A DNA stretch of 64,000 nucleotides from Heracleum sosnowskyi (lineage: Eukaryota; Streptophyta; Magnoliopsida; Apiales; Apiaceae). Positions 43,969 to 56,111 of the stretch are shown one piece after another. Position numbers and translations under genes: made by a program. The notes under the pieces were generated by a model. That model did no database searches and was not told where the DNA came from. It worked only from the letters and a program-made list of their open reading frames with translations. How positions within the stretch are numbered: the first letter of the stretch is position 1; every line of letters begins with the position of its first letter. The stretch spans positions 22,525,001-22,589,000 of the forward strand of contig CM061240.1 of the NCBI GenBank assembly GCA_030848705.1, given 5' to 3'.

Positions 43969-46719
43969 ATGCGAACACGTTCTCAGACTCGTAAATTGGA
44001 AGAAGAAAGATTAAAGTTAGTAAAGATGGGAGACGTTCCAGAAGGAGTAGCACCTGCAACTAAGGCTTTGAAGGACTATTCTCAGCCAAAGATCAATGAT
44101 ATTCAGTCGAGTATTGTCAGGCCGGCTATTGCAGCTAATACCTTTGAAATAAAGCCTGGCACGATTCAGATGGTGCAGAATTCAGTGCAGTTTGGGGGTG
44201 CTCCAACGGAAGATTCTAATATGCATATTAGGGATTTCATCGAGATTTGCGACACCTTCAAGACCAACGGAGTGTCGGAAGATGCCGTGAAGCTGAGACT
44301 TTTCCCATTTTCTCTGAGGGATAAGGCTAAGGGCTGGTTGCACTCTCTACCAGCAGGTTCTATTACTACATGGGAGGATCTTGCTCAGAAATTTCTTACT
44401 AAATTCTTCCCCATGGCTAAAACTGCTGCGATCAGGAATGCTCTTACTCAGTTTTCTCAGCATTCTGGAGAAACTTTATGTGAAGCTTGGGAGAGATACA
44501 AGGAGATGCTTAGGAGATGTCCACATCATGGATTGCCCGACTGGATGGTGATTAATTGTTTTTATAATGGTCTGGGAGCACAATCAAGACCAATGTTAGA
44601 TGCAACATCAGGTGGAGCTCTATGGGCTAAGAGCTACGAGGAAGCTTATGAGTTAATTGAGATGATGGCTGCGAATGAATATCAGAATCCTACTCAGAGA
44701 TTATCACAAGGCAAAGTAGCAGGAGTTCTTGAAGTTGATGCAGCTACAGCTATAGCAGCCCAGTTGAAGGCTTTGACAATGAAGGTGGATTCTTTGACGA
44801 ATTATGGAGTTCAGCAGGTGGCTAGTGTTTGTGAGCTTTGTGCGGGCGCACATGAGACGAATAATTGTGCCATATCTAGTGAGTCAGCGCAATTTGTGAG
44901 CAACTTTCAGAGACCATCACAGCCAGTTCCAGCCACCTATCATCCCAATAGCCGGAATCATCCTAATTTCAGCTGGAGCGACAATCAACAATCTCAGCAG
45001 CCTTATCAGCCATTCCAAGGTCAGTAATTTGGAGCAAAGCCTTACAATCCTCAGAATTTTCAGCAGCAGCAAGGGCAGAATTTTCAGCCACAGTATGCTC
45101 CTAGGCAACAATTTCAGCCACCAGGATTTCCGCAACAACCTCATGCTAGTGCGGGGCAGTCTTCGAATGAAAAATCTGAATTGGATGAGTTGAGAATGAT
45201 AGTTAAAAGCCAGGCAGCATCGCTCAAGACTTTGGAGAATCAGATGGGGCAGTTGGCAAGTGCCTTACTCAGCAGAGCTCAGGGAACTCTTCCTAGAGAT
45301 ACGGAGCCTAATCCAGGAAAGACAGTTGTCCAAGAACATGTGAAAGCAGTTACCTTGAGATCGGGAAAGGTCACGGGCAATCAAAAATCAGCAGTTGAAG
45401 AAGAGGAAGAAATTCAGCAGCATCAGGTGGAACCTTCTAAGGAAAAGCCAATTTTTGATTTGGCAGCTAAGCAGTTGGACGGTGAGGCTGAAAAGAGCAA
45501 ACATTCTGCTGACAAGTCTACTTCGGAGCAGACTATTTACCCACCTCCTCCATACCCAAAGAGGCTCCAGAAGAAGACTACAGAGAGTAACCAGATCTAT
45601 CCTCCTCCTCCATATCCAAAGAGGCTACAGAAGCAGAATCTTGACACAAAATTCGCCAAATTTCTCGAGGTTTTCAAGAAGTTACACATCAACATACCTT
45701 TTGCAGAAGCTCTTGAACAGATGCCGAGCTATGCTAAGTTCATGAAGGGTATTCTATCTCGGAAGTTGAAACTCGAGGATTTGGACACCGTTGCTTTGAC
45801 AGAGGAGTGTAGTGCAGTTCTACAGCAGAAATTGCCACCGAAGCTTAAAGATCCGGGAAGTTTTACCATACCTTGAATTGGCAATCAACTTTTCAGCAAA
45901 TGCTTATGTGATTTGGGAGCTAGCATTAATCTAATGCCAATGTCTGTTTTTAAGCAACTTGGGTTGCCTGAGCCGAAACCAGTTAATATGACCTTACAGT
46001 TGGCTGATCGGTCGATCACATATCCAAGGGGTATAGTGGAGGATGTCTTGGTAAAGGTGGATGAGCTGATTTTTCCTGCTGATTTTGTTATTCTTCACTT
46101 TGAGGAGGATAAGAAGATTCCTATCATCTTGGGAAGACCTTTTCTGGCTACTGGCCGAGCGTTGATTGATGTTCAGAAAGGAGAGCTCACAATGAGGGTG
46201 AGTAATCAAAAGGTCATCTTTAATGTGTTCAAGGCTATGAAATTTCCGATAGAGGAGGAAAAGTGTTTTAGCTTGAAGATGGTTGATACGGGTCAGAGAA
46301 AGGAGTTCGATCAGTTGTTGAGCAAAAATTCGGACATGCACAAGTTCGAGCATCACATCAGTGATTCCATTGACAATTCTTCCATTCGAGATCTTTCGAA
46401 TGTCAAGCTTGGAAAACTTCCACCACATTTGAAGTATGTCCTTCTGAATGATGAGTTGGTAATTTTTAAAGAGTGTAAAGATAATGTGTTGAGAAGGTGG
46501 AACAAGGATGATGAGGTAAAAGAGTGTTCTTATCAATCGACGGAGAAGCATAAACACCTTAGAGGTGTAAAGAAGAAAAAGAAAAAATCGATTGGTGGAA
46601 AAGTCAAGGTGAAGTTTGATTTGGAAAAGATGTGGAAAGAAAGCAAGAAGGTTATCAAACAATGGGTGAATGGTCCTTCTGCTAAGGACAAGTCAAATGC
46701 GATCTTCGAGCCACCATGA
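43969..46719 (+). pseudogene. Athila gag-protease polyprotein with two in-frame stops and no pol
   Basis: One reading frame runs from the ATG at 43969 to TGA at 46719, 916 codons, interrupted only by TAA at 45025 and TGA at 45874. The capsid domain (about 85-210) has HIRDFIEICDTFK, AKGWLHSLPAGSI and MLRRCPHHGLPDW. A zinc-knuckle-like CELCAGAHETNNC is near 287-299, followed by Gln-rich sequence, two copies of IYPPPPYPKRLQK, and the protease (CDLGASINLMPMSVF near 646, IILGRPFLAT). After the protease, at LPPHLKYV, the frame passes without RT, RNase H or integrase into a short basic tail (VKKKKKKSIGGKVKVKFD). The join is in frame. Confidence 0.88.
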
Positions 46720-48230
46720 TTTGATTCAAATTTGTCCGGCTAAATGACATTAACGACAGCGCTTCGTGGGAGGCAACCCATGTGTTAGGTATGTTTCTAC
46801 TATCTTTCTTATTACCTTCAATGAGGGCATTGAATATTCTAAGTTTGGGGGGTGATTTGGGGATAAGTAGTGTTGTGGTGTTATGTGTTCATGTAGGAAA
46901 TCATATTTTGCATGTTTGTGGTAATTCATTCATGTTTTGTTCGTATTTTGCATGTTTGTTTCATGTAGGACATTTTGTTTATGTTTTTATTATATGTGTC
47001 ATTTTAGTTGCATGGCATGCATATTTCATGATCCCTTAGGACGAGCTATTTCTGTTTAGTAGGTAGATGTTGATTTGATTGTGGTAATCATAAATAGAGG
47101 GATGATTTAAGTTCTTATGAAATTGACATGCATGTTATGAAAACAAAATCTTTACACAATTCATCGTTTGCTTTTGGGCTAGATTAGGGCCATGCCTGTT
47201 TGGATGTTTTGAGGCTTAATCATTTGTTTATAGTTAAAATGTTCTTTATTCCCTTGATGGCGTAGGAGCACCAAAGTATAAGTTTGGGGGAAAACAGGGA
47301 TTTCATGCTAAGTGTTTTTAGTTGTGTTTAGTTGTTAATAAAGGCTAGGCGTCAAATGGCTAGTAGCCAGCTCATATTTTATGAGTAGTCTAGGATGAAT
47401 GAGATGGAGCGAAACGCACTCATTCTTGTGTGAAATAATATTAAAAAAAAGAGAGAGAAAAAAGAAAAAAAAATGAGTGTTTGTGAGAGTGTGAGTGTGT
47501 ATAATTGACTAGGGTGAGCTCTTTAATACTCGAGAAATTAAGTCTGAGGGGTACTTGTACCTGGTAACGTAAAGCCCTTTGTGGTTTGGAATTGCCGACC
47601 TAACACTCGCTACATGGGTATTATTGTATAAGCCTTCTGGGGTCTCATCCATTGCACGGTCAAATAAACACGTGTGTTATGTTGTTTTGTTATGTGTTGT
47701 AGTTGTTCGTAATAAAGCATGAATTCCTGTCTAACTTAAATGATGATGGAGGTGTCTCTGAGTTATGAAGTGTCTAGCGTTCATTCTTTTTATAAACTAG
47801 TGATTGCCTTGACGAAGAATGGGTATGATTTTTGGTCTAGTGTTAGGAGTATATCTGATGAGTATCGCACACACCACGTTTCCGTTCATGTATTGTTAGT
47901 ATACGGGGATTTAGTCGAGCTCTGTTTGGAAGTTATTGCATGATTTGAGATGTTTGCTTATTGCATGGTTATGGTTAGTTTAAAGGGGATCTTTGCATTT
48001 TTTTCATGTAGTTGCATTCATATAGTTTGCATTGTTAGATGGATTTTGTGGGTACATTCGCTATAAGCCCTCACGAGACCTTACTCGTCCACTAGGGCTG
48101 CCTAGGGGTTTAAAGGGCTTTTTGCATATGCCAAATGCAACCGTGATCACCTACGGAAGTGGTACTAGTTAGTTGTATATAGTTATATTATTTATGCTTG
48201 AGGACAAACATCAGTTTAAGTTAGGGGGTG
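46720..48230 (+). other. Athila 3' non-coding region
   Basis: It begins with AAGCGCT-like and GTGGGAGGCAACCC sequences (about 46757-46781) characteristic of Athila elements downstream of pol, which shows where the 3' breakpoint of the pol deletion lies. AGTTTGGGGG-type purine tracts recur at about 46846 and 47283, and the functional tract TTAGGGGGTG ends at 48230. No real gene is present. Confidence 0.7.
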
Positions 48231-49839
48231 TGATAAGTGGATTTTTAATCCACTTGGAACGCTTCATATCGGCTTAAATTGATGACTTGAACTCAAGTAT
48301 GTGGTGTGTTTAATGTGTTTTCATTAAGTTTTGCAGAACCAAGAGTTGGAGGTTAATTTGATTAAAATTCGGATTTTCCTGGTAGGTTGCGCAGTCTTCA
48401 CTGTTTTGGCCATATCTGGAGTTCTACAAGTCCGATTCTGACGATCTTACAGCTCACGCGAAGAGGACAACATTTTCTATAATTCTAGGCAGAAGGTTCT
48501 GCGCGGGCGCCCAGGAATTGTACTGGAATTCTGCGCGGCCGCCCAGGAAGTCAGAATCGCCAGAAATTGCCAGAATTCGATTTTAATTAGGAAATTTTCA
48601 CAAATTCGACTTCTAATCATTATGGTAATTGCTTGGGGCGGCCAGAAACTTCCAGAATCAGTTGTTAACATGGAATATGCAATTCTTATTGCATTCAAAG
48701 ATGGAAATTGCCGTAATTCTATTCTAACTCAAAAACGGCAATTGCTTGGAAGAGGGACAACTTGGAGCTATAAATATACACCTTGGGGGGACATAATCAA
48801 CATATCACAATACATCACAATACATCACAACACACCAGAGATCAGATTCAATATTGGAGCACAAGATAGAGGAGCCAAGAACGAAGAACGTGACTACGAG
48901 GAGATCTAGACATAGTTTTTTCTTGTATTCTTCAATTTTGGTGCAACTTTTGGATGCTTCCGGATTTGTCCTCTAAACCTTTAACTCTTATTCATATTTA
49001 CATCATTGATTTCTTGTTTTTCATCATGCTTTCATCAGAACCCACGATGATGAACGGTTCTATTATGAACTAATCATTGTCGTGGGATTCTAACGGATTT
49101 ATTTATGGATTTTAGTAGTTAATTGTTTGAAAGATGTGTGTGTGATGGCTAATTGATATCCTAGTTTGGTTGTGCTTATTCTTCTTGGATGCGTAGCTAA
49201 CATCTAAGATTGTTTGTTAATCTCTATTGAATGCGAAAGTGGATATAGAGGTTTAGAACTTGCCATGCTAGCATAGGTTTATGTATGTTTGTCATGCATG
49301 ATTCGTAGGTGATTTTAACCATCTTACCTGCCCTATGTAATCTGAATGGATAACTTGCTCGTTAAACCGTTATGTTTTCAAATCTTATAGACATATAGGG
49401 TCTAAGCATAATTGGTGTCTGCCCAACTTCTATCTCTTTTGTGGATGTTTGAGTGGTTTGGTATACGTATACTGAAAGGTAGCGTGTACTTATTTCGTGT
49501 TATCCGATTAGTTATCACAACTGTCACATACATTGATTAAAGACAAAAGACTCTGAATGAAGTACTTAATGAAGTTAGGATCCCATGTTTTATTCTCATA
49601 TACATAAATCGATTTTAATCCTCTTAGTTAGTTAATTCTTAGTTTAATAATTTGTTCTCTAGTTAATTTTAGATAATCAAACCCAAATTGTTAATTGTCT
49701 TAGCAGTGGATAAAAATCATACATTGTTGCATAGGTACATTAATTGAATTGAACACCTCATTAGATCTCTGTGGGAACGAACTTGACTTATTTGTATATT
49801 ACTTGTGACCACGTGCGCTTGCGTGATTTTGTGCTAACA
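48231..49839 (+). repeat. Athila 3' LTR
   Basis: 1609 bp, the same length as the 5' LTR and about 98.5% identical to it; preceded by the polypurine tract and followed by the target duplication AGACT. Confidence 0.97.
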
Positions 49840-49844
49840 AGACT

Positions 49845-50397
49845 CAACTGATCAGGATTGCTGACGTCATCAGGATTGCATGGTCGTCAGGATCAGAATA
49901 TATATCAGGACTGGGATCTGGATTGATCATCAGGACTGGAAGCTCATCAGGATTCCTACTTCGAGTTATATTTGGAGTCTAGTTAAACATGGAAGTTTAT
50001 TCTGTCGGTTCCTGGTTTGTAGAATGTAGCTATCAATTATGGATAGGTTTCAATCTTTGTAATTGATTAGGACTTATCATTGATAGAGAAGCTGTGTAGT
50101 ATATAAACACAGTTTAGGTTTTGATTTATGTACGTGAACATAATCGATCATACACTTGAGTATTTGTGAGTTAAGTTTGAAGCTCTCAAGAACATAGAAT
50201 TTCTTGAGAGAGTTTTTTTGTAAGCTAGCAGCTCTCAAGAACATCAGAATTTCTTGAGAGAGTTTGTAAAAGTTTTATATCAGATTTAATAAAGCTGTTA
50301 TCTTTCATTCATATTTGTGATATATACAGTAAGAAGTTGATTATCTTATACTATTGTATTCAACCCCCCTTCTACAATAGATTATTACTGGGCAACA
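49845..50397 (+). repeat. Remainder of the Copia 5' LTR
   Basis: It continues the LTR begun at 42191 and ends GGGCAACA at 50397, giving a 591-bp LTR. The first part has ATCAGGATT/ATCAGGACT motifs several times; a TATATAAAC promoter box lies near 50100-50108. The end has TTCAACCCCCCTTCTAC, shared by the other SIRE-like LTRs of this window. Confidence 0.93.
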
Positions 50398-50399
50398 AT

Positions 50400-50411
50400 T
50401 GGTATAAGAGC
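50400..50411 (+). other. Copia primer binding site
   Basis: TGGTATAAGAGC differs at one base from TGGTATCAGAGC, the initiator-Met tRNA complement, and sits 2 bp after the LTR. Confidence 0.9.
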
Positions 50412-50447
50412 CAACTGATTTAATTCTGAATCAGATACGATCTAAAG

Positions 50448-52760
50448 ATGTCGACAACCAAGTATGAAAGCATGAAGATTCCCATCTTGAAGAAATCAGA
50501 ATATCCAACATGGAGGGTAAAGATGCTGATGTACCTGGAGGCTATGGATCCTGACTATTTGGACAGGATTCGTGATGGACCATATATACCTACGAAGTTC
50601 GTTGAACGAACAGATACTGTATCTGAACATTATGTGGTCAAAGCCAAAAGTGAATGGACTCCAGAAGAAAAAGCTCATGTACTCAGGGAACCAAAGATAA
50701 AGAATATCTTGCACAGTAGTCTTGATGCTGTTATGTCAAACACAGTGATTGCATGCAAGTCTTCAAAAGAAATCTGGGATTCTTTGGAAACTCAGTGCCA
50801 GGGATCTGCATCTGTCAAGAAAAACAGAAGGGCTCTTTTGATTCAAGAATATGAACAATTTGATGCAAGACCTGATGAGAGCCTAACTGATCTATATGGT
50901 AGATTTCTGACACTATTGAACAGTTTATCTTTAGTTGACAAGGAATATGAAACTGAAGATTCAAACACCAAGTTTCTAAGAGCTTTACCTGAAGAATGGG
51001 ACACTCAGACCTCGATCATTAGACATCAGTATGATCTGAACACTGTGTCTCTTGATGAAGTCTATGGGATGCTGAGAACTCATGATCTTGAAGTTCAACA
51101 GAGAAAGAACAAGAAAAGCAGCAAGGCAAGATCTATTGCTTTGAAAGCAGAGGCTAAATCAAAAGGAAAAGCTATGGAGGTCTCTAAAAGGAAATTGGTT
51201 GAAGCTGAGTCAGATTCTGATAACTCTTCATCAGATACTGATGGCAATCCTGATGCCAATACTGATAATGACTCTTCAGACTCAGACATGGAAGAGATGG
51301 TTGCGATGATTGTCAGAAACTTCAGAAGGATGAAGTTCAGGAATAGAAGAAGACAAGGCAACTTTCAGAAAAAGACCTTCAATGCAGACAAAGACAAGTA
51401 TACCAAAAAGGACAGCAAGGGTAGCAAATTTTACAAGTCAAAGGTTAGATGCTACAAGTGTAATAGTATGGGTCACTTTGCTTCTGAGTGCAAGAAGATA
51501 AAGGCACTTATCACATCAAGCAAGGATTGGATGGACTCTTCCTCAGAATCTGATACTGAGGTAGTCAACTATGCTCTAATGGCCAGTGCTGATGTAACTG
51601 CTGCTCCTGATGATAAGGTACTATATACTATCTTTGATTTTGATACTGATAATGCTTCTGAGTTAAGACGTTTTCTAAAGTCATTACATATTAGCTTTAG
51701 AAGTCAAACTGCTGAAAATACTAGGATCTTATCTGAGATGTCTGAACTTAGAAAAAGGAATGATATGATAGAAGCTGAATGTTCTCGTATGCAAGAAGTA
51801 CAAAAAGAATGTGATAATGCTAATCACATGTATTTAGAGATGAAATCCAAATGTACTACTCTTGAAAAGGAACTTGAATATGCTAATGAGAAAATCAGAA
51901 CCTGGACAGACTCTGGTAGAAAATTTCATGAGATTAATACCTCTAAGAATTGGAAAGAGTGTCTAGGATATAAGTCAGATGAGGATAAGAAATTGAAAGA
52001 GAAAATTGTCATTGATGAGACAGTCAGTCCAAAGACCTATAGACATGTTATAGATGCAACCAAATCTAAGATTACTCCTGTTAATTTTGTGTTTGGTAAG
52101 GATTCCAATTCTACTTTTGAAAAGGGATCTACTTCTACTCAAGGAATTAAAATTTTAAAGTCTAAACTTGTCATGAATAAAGTCACTAAGAATGTAGGTC
52201 TATTGTCTCAGAAACAGCTTAAGGATAAAATCTGTATGGTGACAGATAAGAAACAGGAAGCTACTGTTAAGAGAAACATGAATGGTAAAGTTGGGATCAG
52301 TAAAGAGAATGGTTATAAATATATCCCAAATGCACCTAGAAAGTGTTGTTTCAACTGTGGCAACTCAAATCATCTTGCTATTGATTGTAAGAAGAGTAAG
52401 AAGAAGATTGCTGATATTTTTAAGTCTGATGTTAGGAATATATCAGTATTTTATAAACCGCAGAAGTCCTGTTTTCATTGTGGTAGTATATGGCATTCTA
52501 TTTATACTTTTAAAGATTATCATGATTTGTACTATAACTTCTATGATCCATTGCCTAAGTTAGATAGGAGTACAAAGTCTGATAGAGTTGATAATGTCAT
52601 TGTGAAGCATGCTTTTGTTAATACTGATACTGACAAAGCAAATCCTGATGGAGTAAATCTTGTCAGGACTGCTAAAGTCAGAAAGTCTTCTGCTGTGAAT
52701 GTTAATAAAATGCATGACAACGGGACCCAACAAGTGTGGGTTCTTAAACATTCTAATTAG
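50448..52760 (+). CDS. SIRE-like Copia gag
   Basis: A 770-codon open frame. The N-terminal third has the DUF4219/UBN2 gag domain (PILKKSEYPTWRVKMLMYLEAMD, AKEIWDSLE-type block, LLIQEYEQFDARPDESL, LRALPEEWDTQ). An acidic Ser/Asp-rich linker and basic segment precede a canonical CCHC zinc knuckle (CYKCNSMGHFASEC, near 335). A coiled-coil-like stretch follows, then a second canonical knuckle (CFNCGNSNHLAIDC, near 632) and a third with its last Cys lost (CFHCGSIWHSIYTF, near 674). It ends at TAG in the same frame as pol, so the stop is probably a mutation in an originally single gag-pol polyprotein. Gag would build the cytoplasmic particles that package element RNA. Confidence 0.85.
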   Translation: MSTTKYESMKIPILKKSEYPTWRVKMLMYLEAMDPDYLDRIRDGPYIPTKFVERTDTVSEHYVVKAKSEWTPEEKAHVLREPKIKNILHSSLDAVMSNTVIACKSSKEIWDSLETQCQGSASVKKNRRALLIQEYEQFDARPDESLTDLYGRFLTLLNSLSLVDKEYETEDSNTKFLRALPEEWDTQTSIIRHQYDLNTVSLDEVYGMLRTHDLEVQQRKNKKSSKARSIALKAEAKSKGKAMEVSKRKLVEAESDSDNSSSDTDGNPDANTDNDSSDSDMEEMVAMIVRNFRRMKFRNRRRQGNFQKKTFNADKDKYTKKDSKGSKFYKSKVRCYKCNSMGHFASECKKIKALITSSKDWMDSSSESDTEVVNYALMASADVTAAPDDKVLYTIFDFDTDNASELRRFLKSLHISFRSQTAENTRILSEMSELRKRNDMIEAECSRMQEVQKECDNANHMYLEMKSKCTTLEKELEYANEKIRTWTDSGRKFHEINTSKNWKECLGYKSDEDKKLKEKIVIDETVSPKTYRHVIDATKSKITPVNFVFGKDSNSTFEKGSTSTQGIKILKSKLVMNKVTKNVGLLSQKQLKDKICMVTDKKQEATVKRNMNGKVGISKENGYKYIPNAPRKCCFNCGNSNHLAIDCKKSKKKIADIFKSDVRNISVFYKPQKSCFHCGSIWHSIYTFKDYHDLYYNFYDPLPKLDRSTKSDRVDNVIVKHAFVNTDTDKANPDGVNLVRTAKVRKSSAVNVNKMHDNGTQQVWVLKHSN

Positions 52761-55700
52761 TGTTCTGGAATTCTGATGCAGGGTAAAAAGAAAAATGTGT
52801 TAGTCATGGATAGTGGATGTTCTGTGCACATGATTGGAAACAAAGCCCTGTTATCAGAATACGAGGAAAAAGCTGGCCCAACTGTGTCTTATGGAGATGG
52901 CAACATTGGACAAACTTTGGGATATGGCAATATAATCATTGGGAATGTCATCATTGAAAAAGTATCTCTAGTGAAAGGACTAAAACACAACTTGTTGAGT
53001 ATTAGTCAAATCACTGACAGAGGTTATCATGTCAATTTCTATTCTACACATTGTGAAGTAGTCAGTAAAGCAACAGGAAAGAAAGCACTGACTGGCTACA
53101 GACATGGTAACATATATGAAGCCAACATTCTATCAAATACTGATGGCTCCCCTACCTGTCTGATAAGTAAAGCATCAGTAGATGAAAGTTGGAATTGGCA
53201 CAAGAAGCTTTCTCATCTCAACTTCATTAATATCAATGAGTTGGTTAAGAAAGATTTAGTGAGAGGATTACCTAAAGTTTTATATACTCCTGATGGACTC
53301 TGTGATGCATGTCAAAAGGCTAAACAGAGAAGAACATCATTCCAGAGTAAATCAGAATCCTCTATTGGAGAATCATATCACATGCTTCATCTTGATCTAT
53401 TTGGTCTAGTCAACATCATGACCATCAGTAAGAAAAGGTAAACTCTTGTAATTGTTGATGAATATTCTAGATTCACCTGGGTGTATTTTCTGCACAGTGA
53501 AGATGAAACTCCTGAAGTTCTGTTGGATCATGTGAGAATGATTGAGACAACCACAAAGTATAAAGTCAAGATACTGAGAAGTGATAATGGTACTGAATTT
53601 AAGAATTCAAAGATGGAAGAGTTCTGCAAATACAAAGGAATTATTCAACAATTCTCTGCTCCTGGCACACCTCAGCAAAATGGAGTAGTTGAAAGGAAAA
53701 ATAGAACTCTTATTGAAGCTGGCAGAACTATGTTGGAAGAAGCTAAGTTACCTACATACTTCTGGGCAGAAGCAGTCAACACAACATGCTATACTCAGAA
53801 TCTCACATTAATAAACAGACATGGTGTTACTCCTTATCAATCACTCAAGGAAAAGAAACCTAGTCTAAAGCATCTGCATGTGTTTGGCTGTAAATGTTTT
53901 GTTCTCAGAACACACCCTGAACATCTAGGGAAATTTGAAACAAAGGCTGATGAAGGAATTTTCATAGGCTATCCTGCATCAAGAGCCTTCAGAGTTTTTA
54001 ATTTGAGAACAAGGACAGTCATGGAGTCAGTACATGTATCTTTTGATGATAAGAAGATAACTGGAATCAATGAAGACTCTCATGATAGATTGATTTTTGA
54101 AAATGAAGCTACTAAGGAACCTAAAGAAAGTGAATCAGAAGCTGTCAATACATCAGATCTTGATGGGTCACCAAATCCTGATGACACACCAGATACTGAT
54201 GGTACTAATACTGTTGATGCAATCAATAGTAATACAACTAGTAGTGCTAATGTTGAGGGGGAGCAACAACATTCTACTACAAGTTCAGAGTCAACTTAAT
54301 CATCAAGACAGAATTCTTCAGATACTGATTCAAGCAATGATCCTGATAATTTATCAGGAGGACATAGCAATAGTTCAGGGGGAGCTTCAAGTCAAGCAAA
54401 TTCTTCAAATCAAGATAACACCAATCCAGAGGGAGCATCTACTTCAAGAAACAATTTAACACCAGCAAGGAAATGGACTGCAAGTCATACTCCTGATTTG
54501 ATCATTGGAGATCCTGCTGCAGGTGTTCAAACAAGAAGTGCAACTCAGAATGAATGTCTATACAATAACTTTCTATCCAAGGAGGAGCCTAAGAAAGTTG
54601 AAGATGCACTTAAAGATGCTGATTGGGTTACTGCAATGCAAGAAGAACTGAATGAATTTGAAAGAAATGAAGTCTGGAAACTGGTACCAAGATCAAAGAA
54701 TAGATCAATTGTTGGTACAAAGTGGATTTTCAAGAACAAGACTGATTCTGATGGAGTAATAATCAGAAACAAAGCTAGACTAGTTGCAAAGGTGTATTCT
54801 CAAGAAGAGGGAATTGACTATGATGAAACTTTTGCTCCTGTTGCAAGACTAGAAGCCATCAGGATATTTCTTGCTTATGAAGCACATAAGAAATTCAAGG
54901 TTTTCCAAATGGATGTTAAAAGTGCTTTCTTAAATGGAGAACTGGAGGAAGAAGTCTATGTTGAGCAACCTCCTGGTTTCATTGATCCTAAATATCCAAA
55001 TCATGTCTACAGATTGGATAAGGCACTTTATGGACTAAAGCAAGCTCCTAGAGCATGGTATGAAACCTTAGCTCTATTCTTACTGGAAAGTGGATTCAAA
55101 AGAGGTGCTGTTGATAAAACTCTATTTTATTTGAATCATGGTAAGGACTTGTTGTTAGTTCAGATTTATGTGGATTTCATTTTTGGGTCAACAAACAATA
55201 AGATGTGTGAAAAGTTTTCTAAGCTTATGCAGTCAAGATATCAAATGAGCATGATGGGAGAAATGAGTTACTTTCTTGGTCTTCAAGTTAAACAAACTGA
55301 TGAAGGGATTTTTATCAATCAGTCTAAATATACAAGGAATTTATTGACAAGGTTTAACATGCAAGATAGTTCTCCTGCTACAACTCCCATAGCTACAGCT
55401 ACCAAACTTGATCCTGATCAAGGTGCTGAGGTAGATGTAACTCACTACAGAGGAATGATTGGCTCTTTATTGTATCTCACTGCAAGTAGACCAGATATCA
55501 TGTTTGCAACCTGTCTGTGTGCAAGATTTCAAGCAAAACCTAGAGAACCCCATCTGATTGCAGTCAAAAGGATTTTCAGATATCGCAAAGGCACTCCTTC
55601 TCTTGGCCTTTGGTATGCAAGGGAATCAGATTTTGGGTTGTGTGGTTATTCAGATGCTGATTTTGCAGGATGCAAAATAGATAGGAAAAGTACTTCAGGA

Positions 55701-56111
55701 AGCTGTCAGTTTTTGGGTGGAAGACTAGTTTCATGGTTCAGTAAAAAGCAAAAATCCATTTCCACTTCAACTGCAGAAGCTGAGTACATTGCTGCAGGAA
55801 GTTGTTGTGCTCAGATAATGTGGATGAGAAATCAGTTGTTGGATTATGGCCTGTCATACTCAAAAATCCCTATTTATTGTGATAACCAAAGTGCTATTGC
55901 AATGACAGGAAATCCAGTACAACATTCTCTTACTAAACACATCAGTATTCGATATCACTTTATAAGAGAACAAGTTCTGGAAGGAACAATTGAACTTCAC
56001 TTTGTTCCTACTGATCAACAACTAGCTGATATATTCACCAAGCCACTACCTGAAGCTACTTTCAATAAATTGGTGAATGAACTTGGAATGATGAACTTTG
56101 AGAATTTTTGA
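52761..56111 (+). pseudogene. SIRE-like Copia pol (protease, integrase, RT, RNase H)
   Basis: The gag frame continues after the TAG at 52758-52760, broken again by TAA at 53439 and 54297, to the end at 56111. Domains in order: protease (VMDSGCSVHM), integrase zinc finger (WHKKLSHLNF to CDACQKAKQ), integrase core (LHLDLFG, RSDNGTEF, QQNGVVERKNRTL), RT (WIFKNKTDSDG, FQMDVKSAFLNGELEEEVYVEQPPGF, ALYGLKQAPRAWY) and RNase H (YSDADFAG, STAEAEYIAA, YCDNQSAI). The RT catalytic box, normally YVDD-I-I, reads YVDF-I at 55167-55181: one codon and one of the two essential Asp residues are lost. The copy is therefore dead both by stops and by active site. Confidence 0.92.

Larger units (their letters stand above)
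42229..49839 (+). mobile_element. Athila-lineage Gypsy derivative lacking pol
   Basis: Two 1609-bp LTRs (42229-43837, 48231-49839) flank 4393 bp that encode gag and protease only. The target duplication AGACT (42224-42228 and 49840-49844) is exact, and the interrupted sequence is intact at the corresponding place in the 3' LTR of the host Copia near 63802. The PBS TGGCGCCGCTGCCGGGGA is the Athila form. About 24 differences between LTRs (1.5%, by eye) indicate a recent insertion, which must have used RT and integrase from another element. Confidence 0.95.

Noticed and set aside
47740..47943. 67-codon plus-strand frame in the Athila 3' region
   Set aside because: Short, unlike any known protein, and located in non-coding Athila sequence.
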